In this document: one piece after another, positions 6,298 to 9,486 of the stretch | Layout: every line of letters begins with the position of its first letter | Numbering within the stretch: the first letter of the stretch is position 1 | Assembly: GCA_044359155.1 (NCBI GenBank) | Contig: JBIKMR010000165.1 | Coordinates: forward strand, 1-9,486 | Reading direction: 5' to 3' | Length of the DNA stretch: 9,486 nucleotides | Origin: WGMK01 sp044359155 | GTDB taxonomy: Bacteria > Hydrogenedentota > Hydrogenedentia > Hydrogenedentales > JAEUWI01 | Notes under the pieces: generated by a model | Seen by the model: only the letters and a program-made list of their open reading frames with translations | Database searches by the model: none | What the model was told of the DNA's origin: nothing | Program-made: the position numbers and the translations under genes

Positions 6298-7364
6298 GCC
6301 AACGCGCCGTAGTAGCGCGCGATGGCGGTGGCGATGTCATGGGCGGTGGCGACGAGGGGCTGTATGGGGCGACCGCTGGCGAGCTTGAGGTCTTCTAGGG
6401 CGACAAGGTCGAGCGGGTTGGCCATGGCCACGAGGAGGTCGTTCATATGGGTGCGCAGGGGAATGACAGTGTGGTGCTCAGCCAGCTTGCGCGACACGAG
6501 GCGAACAGCGTCCATCTGGGGAGTCTGTTCGCGCAGGCGCACGAACTCGACGCGGGTTTGCGCGGCGATGGCGCGGGCGACGGCTTCTTCCTCGACGAAG
6601 CCAAGCTCGACGAGGATGGAGCCGAGGTGCCGGTTCCACGCGCTGCGCTGGTGCGACAGCGCCTTCTCGAGCTGCTCTGTAGAAATGAGCCCGGCCTTGA
6701 GAAGTATGAGGCCCATGGGGCGGCGTTTGCCGGAATCGTCAAAGGCCTCGTCTTGAATACGTTCTTCAACAGGTTCATCTGGCACGGCGAGTTCGGATTC
6801 TTCGCGAAGCTCTTCCACTTCCCGGCGCAGTCGGGCCAGCTCGTCTTGCAGCGCGATGGGCGCGGGCGGAACGATGATGGGTTCTATCTCGAGGCTGCCG
6901 CCACTCGGTACGCTTAGGTGGGTGTGGTTCCCGTTGGATTCCAACTCTGCGACGCGCGCGCGCAGGGCCTCAACCAGTCCGTCGTCCCCGGCTGTCTCGG
7001 GGGGCTCGGCCACGGAGATGTCGCGCAGGGTGAGCTTGCTGCCACTGAGGGAGCCGAGGGTTCCTGCCACTTCGCGGCCAGAGCGCAGGGCGCGGTTGGC
7101 TTGCACGGCGAGGGTACGCAGCTCGACGTGGTAGGTGGCCAGCAGATCGGGCAGGTTGGCCAGGGCTTCTCCCGTGCCATTGCCCTTGAGGAGAATGTTT
7201 TGCGAAAGCACCCGCCGCTCCTCGATGGCGTGGAGCAGGTCGCCCAGCTCTCGGCGGGCTTCCTCGAGCGATTCCTTCAGGTCAGGAAAACTGGCGGTGG
7301 CAATGGCGTTCCATTTGCGAAGCGCCGCATTCAAGTCAGCCGTTGCCTGTTCACGCGCATTCAT
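6294..7364 (-). CDS. Stand-alone MshEN (GspE/PilB N-terminal) domain protein, paralogue B
   Basis: The protein has 356 residues and is the first gene of the minus-strand pair. Residues 1-105 are a helical region with no family I recognise. Residues 130-145 and 172-195 are short coiled-coil-like stretches. Residues 214-356 are a MshEN domain with two 24-residue motifs: P216-M-G...Q239 and H246-L-G...Q269. It also has M-A-N-P-L-D-L (314-320), matching paralogue A. In both motifs the first position, Arg in c-di-GMP-binding MshEN domains, is another residue (Pro216, His246), with an Arg one step earlier. Binding may therefore be lost or changed. No ATPase domain follows. No signal peptide or membrane helix is visible, so it is probably cytoplasmic. 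A good sigma70-type promoter lies upstream. The shared domain with the downstream gene suggests tandem duplication; a joint complex is an inference. Confidence 0.83.
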   Translation of the reverse strand: MNAREQATADLNAALRKWNAIATASFPDLKESLEEARRELGDLLHAIEERRVLSQNILLKGNGTGEALANLPDLLATYHVELRTLAVQANRALRSGREVAGTLGSLSGSKLTLRDISVAEPPETAGDDGLVEALRARVAELESNGNHTHLSVPSGGSLEIEPIIVPPAPIALQDELARLRREVEELREESELAVPDEPVEERIQDEAFDDSGKRRPMGLILLKAGLISTEQLEKALSHQRSAWNRHLGSILVELGFVEEEAVARAIAAQTRVEFVRLREQTPQMDAVRLVSRKLAEHHTVIPLRTHMNDLLVAMANPLDLVALEDLKLASGRPIQPLVATAHDIATAIARYYGALA

Positions 7365-7380
7365 ACCCCGCAGACCCTCT

Positions 7381-7386
7381 CTCCTT
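7381..7386 (-). promoter_or_regulatory. Ribosome binding site upstream of paralogue B
   Basis: On the minus strand this reads AAGGAG, 16 nt before the ATG at 7364, which is longer than usual. The purine run continues (GAGAGGG) to about 10 nt from the ATG, so the working site may be the latter part of the run. Confidence 0.4.
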
Positions 7387-7400
7387 TATAGACCTGCGCC

Positions 7401-7429
7401 ATTATATGCCGCCATTGTAGCGCGAGCAA
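7401..7429 (-). promoter_or_regulatory. Sigma70-type promoter for the MshEN gene pair
   Basis: On the minus strand a perfect TATAAT (7401-7406) lies 17 nt downstream of TTGCTC (7424-7429, three of six matches including TTG). Transcription would begin near 7394, leaving a leader of about 30 nt that contains the Shine-Dalgarno. This is the best-looking promoter in the window. It overlaps the region upstream of the divergent PilZ/L,D-transpeptidase gene. Confidence 0.6.
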
Positions 7430-7461
7430 TGCGAGGTGCAGGTGGTAGAATTGAACTACGT

Positions 7462-8835
7462 ATGGAAACCCCCTCTGTAGAACGTCGAACCAGCACGCGC
7501 GCCGCCACCGAGCGGCGGGCGCGGGTGCGGTTGCGCTCGGGGTTGGGCGGGGTGTTTGAGGCGCGGGTGGCGGACATTGCCCCTTTCGGGTTGCGGTTGC
7601 TTTGCCCGGTGGGGCTGGCTTTGGGGGATGAGCTGGAGATTGAGGTGTATCCGCGTGATGGGGTGGGTGAAGCCATTGGGGTGCGTGGAGAGGTGCGGCA
7701 TGTGGTGGTGACGAAGGGGGGGCATGAGGCGGGGGTGAAGTTGATGGTGACACTGGGGGCGCTGCCCTTGCAGGCTGAGGGCATACGGGTGGAGATGGAG
7801 GCTTTGCGTCGGGCCTTGGCTGGGTTGGGCGCGTGTGCAACCACCCAGCTTACCTTCCATCCGGAAGAGGCAAATGACCCCCAGGAAGATTCCGAACCCG
7901 AACCATCCAGCCGCAGGAGCAAGCTGCGTTGGGGAGTGTTGCTGCTGCTGGTGCTCCTGGCGGGCACGATGTTGTGGTATCGGTTTCCGTCAGCGGCCAC
8001 CAAGGGACTGCGCCAAGCGGGGCATGTAGGCGAGGGAAGGGTTTACCACCCGCAGACTGGGACTCCGCAGGGGGCGGTGATGTTGGAAGCTGCGGATGAC
8101 CCGGTGTCGCGGGGTTGGGAGGCATTGCACTTGCCTTCCCTTACTGCCGAAACGCCAGAAATTGTAGAAGAGTTGTCTCGACCGACTGCGGACCCGGACG
8201 ACACCTACGTGAAGGGATTGCTGGTGGCGCAGTTGCGACTTGGCGAGGGAGACCGGGCCGGGGCGAGCACGCAGTTGGCGGAGCTGGAATCACTGGAGGA
8301 GGCGGGCACGGCGCCTGCCGCTTGGCGGCTTCATGCGGAGCGGCTTCGGCTGGCAGCTGCGGGGGGAGACTTGGCCGGGTTGGCTGTGCCGTTGCCCATG
8401 CTGGCAGTGGGTTCGAGCGCCGAGGTGGTGGCTGGCGCGCCGATGCAGCAGGAAGCGCTGGAATCGGTGACGCTGGACATCGACACGAGCAGCTATACAA
8501 TGGAGGTGCGGCAGGGGGATGCTGTGTTGGCGCGCTTCCCGGTGGGGCTAGGCGCAAAAGACAGCACGCCGCTGGGGAAGTTTGCGATTCGCAACAAGAT
8601 TGAGAACCCGGACTGGTACCACCGGGGGGCGAGTGTTCCCCATGGGCACCCAGACAACCCGCTGGGCAACCATTGGCTGGGGCTGACGCCGGACGGGGTA
8701 GGGATTCACCCAACCGAGGATGCGGATTCGATAGGGGGAAACGAGAGCCGGGGCTGCATACGCATGTTCCCGGAGGATGCGGCGAAGGTCTTTGGATGGT
8801 GCCAGCCGGGCACGGTGGTTTTCATTCACCGGTAG
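7462..8835 (+). CDS. PilZ domain - transmembrane helix - L,D-transpeptidase (YkuD) fusion protein
   Basis: The protein has 457 residues from the ATG at 7462. Residues about 8-115 are PilZ-like: R19-x-x-x-R23 and D38-I-A-P-F-G43, the D/NxSxxG box with Ala for Ser, then beta-strand segments. Residues about 158-173 are one hydrophobic helix preceded by R-R-S-K-L-R, so the N-terminus should be cytoplasmic. Residues 174-335 are a periplasmic linker with helical, TPR-like character. Residues 336-457 are a YkuD L,D-transpeptidase: T-P-L-G-K-F, H416 in G-I-H-P-T, and S429-R-G-C432-I-R with catalytic Cys. The enzyme part forms 3-3 peptidoglycan cross-links or attaches proteins to peptidoglycan. PilZ domains typically bind c-di-GMP. 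An in-frame ATG at 7429 would add 11 residues; neither start has a clear Shine-Dalgarno. In-frame sequence further upstream (from 7135) is a shadow of the opposite gene. Confidence 0.88.
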   Translation: METPSVERRTSTRAATERRARVRLRSGLGGVFEARVADIAPFGLRLLCPVGLALGDELEIEVYPRDGVGEAIGVRGEVRHVVVTKGGHEAGVKLMVTLGALPLQAEGIRVEMEALRRALAGLGACATTQLTFHPEEANDPQEDSEPEPSSRRSKLRWGVLLLLVLLAGTMLWYRFPSAATKGLRQAGHVGEGRVYHPQTGTPQGAVMLEAADDPVSRGWEALHLPSLTAETPEIVEELSRPTADPDDTYVKGLLVAQLRLGEGDRAGASTQLAELESLEEAGTAPAAWRLHAERLRLAAAGGDLAGLAVPLPMLAVGSSAEVVAGAPMQQEALESVTLDIDTSSYTMEVRQGDAVLARFPVGLGAKDSTPLGKFAIRNKIENPDWYHRGASVPHGHPDNPLGNHWLGLTPDGVGIHPTEDADSIGGNESRGCIRMFPEDAAKVFGWCQPGTVVFIHR

Positions 8836-8862
8836 TATTTGAGAGGGGCGTGTTGATAGGGC

Positions 8863-8905
8863 TGTGCGGCATGTGATAGAAACCCGGTTTCCTTTGCGCC
8901 GCATG
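8863..8905 (+). terminator. Nested inverted repeats after the L,D-transpeptidase gene (possible terminator)
   Basis: TGCGGC (8865-8870) pairs with GCCGCA (8898-8903), extendable by two G-U pairs to 8863 and 8905. The short palindrome GAAACC-C-GGTTTC (8879-8891) sits inside the loop. Only three T follow. It could be a weak terminator or another RNA structure between the two genes. Confidence 0.3.
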
Positions 8906-8957
8906 TTTAGGCAGGCCGCGCGTTTGCCCAGCCTTTACTTTGATCTGGACCTTGCCC

Positions 8958-9486
8958 ATGCCTAGCACTATTGCGGTGGACGACGATGCGCTGAAGCTGC
9001 GGTGTCCCGCTTGCAAGACGAACTTGGATTTCGCCCCGCTGCCGCAAACCTGCGCAGGCTGCGGGAAGGAGTGGGGCTTGGAAGGCGGGTTCCCTTCGAT
9101 GGTCTATCCCTACCTTGCGCCGGAGACGGGGTTTCCGGACGAGGACCATGGCTTGGTGTATGAGCGGGAACAAGTGGGCCATTACCTTTCGTGGTTCCGT
9201 GCGGTGTTGATTGAGCGGATGGTGCGGAAGCTGTTTCCGGGGCGTGAGCAGATTCGTGTGCTGGACGTGGGTGGCGGCACGGGGTATGTGGTGTGGCACC
9301 TTCGCAAGCAGCTGCCCTTCTGCCACACGGCGATTGCGGATGGCGCGCCGATTCCGTTGAGCTTCGCCCAGCAGCGACAAGTGCCGGGGCTGTACTTGGG
9401 GCGCGCTGAGAACCTGCCGTTTCAGGATGACCAGCCGGACCTGATTCTTTCGATGGACGTGTATGAGCACATGGACGATGACCATG
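8958..9486 (+). CDS. Zinc-ribbon class I SAM-dependent methyltransferase (3' end cut by window edge)
   Basis: Reading from ATG at 8958 gives 176 residues, open at the right edge. Residues 16-35 hold two CxxC pairs (C16-P-A-C19 and C32-A-G-C35), a small zinc ribbon as seen at the N-terminus of several Trm112-like or Methyltransf_11 proteins. Residue 101 onward is SAM motif I, V-L-D103-V-G-G-G-T-G. Near the edge comes a motif II-like segment, S-M-D-V-Y-E-H-M, where family members usually read D-V-x-E-H. No substrate can be inferred; such enzymes act on small molecules, lipids, sugars or proteins. The start has no good Shine-Dalgarno, and a 20-codon ORF (8903-8965) overlaps it by 8 nt in another frame. 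It follows the transpeptidase gene by 122 bp on the same strand. Confidence 0.82.
   Translation, partial: MPSTIAVDDDALKLRCPACKTNLDFAPLPQTCAGCGKEWGLEGGFPSMVYPYLAPETGFPDEDHGLVYEREQVGHYLSWFRAVLIERMVRKLFPGREQIRVLDVGGGTGYVVWHLRKQLPFCHTAIADGAPIPLSFAQQRQVPGLYLGRAENLPFQDDQPDLILSMDVYEHMDDDH

Noticed and set aside
5575..6312. 245-codon plus-strand ORF opposite paralogue A
   Set aside because: Gly/Leu-rich shadow; the minus frame has clear MshEN motifs.
7135..7461. Upstream in-frame extension of the PilZ/L,D-transpeptidase gene to 566 codons
   Set aside because: The extension lies antisense to paralogue B and gives Ser/Arg-rich low-complexity sequence typical of a shadow. The PilZ domain begins only after 7462.

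Overview
This is a GC-rich bacterial chromosomal window (roughly 60% G+C by eye) with eight protein genes, two of them cut by the window edges. No RNA genes, insertion sequences, integrases or CRISPR arrays are visible. The best lineage clue is the secreted protein at 2896-5280. It carries a tandem dockerin-like module with cores LSELLRLVQFFN and LTELLRVVQLFN. From memory I associate such modules with Candidatus Hydrogenedentes and related Planctomycetes/Lentisphaerae-type genomes. This taxonomic guess is an inference and not proven by the window.

Region 1 (1-2874) is an iron-sulfur and redox block. A Rieske ferredoxin-like gene (minus strand, cut at the left edge) diverges from a plus-strand series. 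That series is a small CxxC redox-disulfide (DUF1858-type) protein, an A-type Fe-S carrier (IscA/ErpA/SufA family), and a YgfZ/CAF17-type folate-binding Fe-S protein with an unusual C-terminal TPR half. The first two series genes are 1 nt apart and the third follows after 38 nt, so they look like one operon for Fe-S cluster delivery and repair.

Region 2 (2896-5410) holds one large minus-strand gene, convergent with ygfZ. It encodes a secreted protein with a signal peptide, internalin-like leucine-rich repeats, a two-part dockerin-like calcium module and a C-terminal alkaline-phosphatase-superfamily (sulfatase-like) domain. The formylglycine cysteine position is Thr, and the usual DHG metal Asp is Glu. 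Its leader contains two consecutive short inverted repeats upstream of a strong Shine-Dalgarno.

Region 3 (5407-8835) is the most interesting part. Two minus-strand genes overlapping by ATGA encode paralogous proteins, each with a coiled-coil N-terminus and a C-terminal MshEN (GspE/PilB N-terminal) domain but no ATPase. Divergent from them is a gene for a PilZ domain, one transmembrane helix and a YkuD L,D-transpeptidase. MshEN and PilZ are both known c-di-GMP-binding folds. The layout therefore suggests a locus that couples c-di-GMP to peptidoglycan cross-linking across the inner membrane. The short divergent intergenic region has a good sigma70-type promoter for the MshEN pair.

Region 4 (8836-9486) has a short structured spacer and the start of a zinc-ribbon SAM-dependent methyltransferase cut by the right edge.
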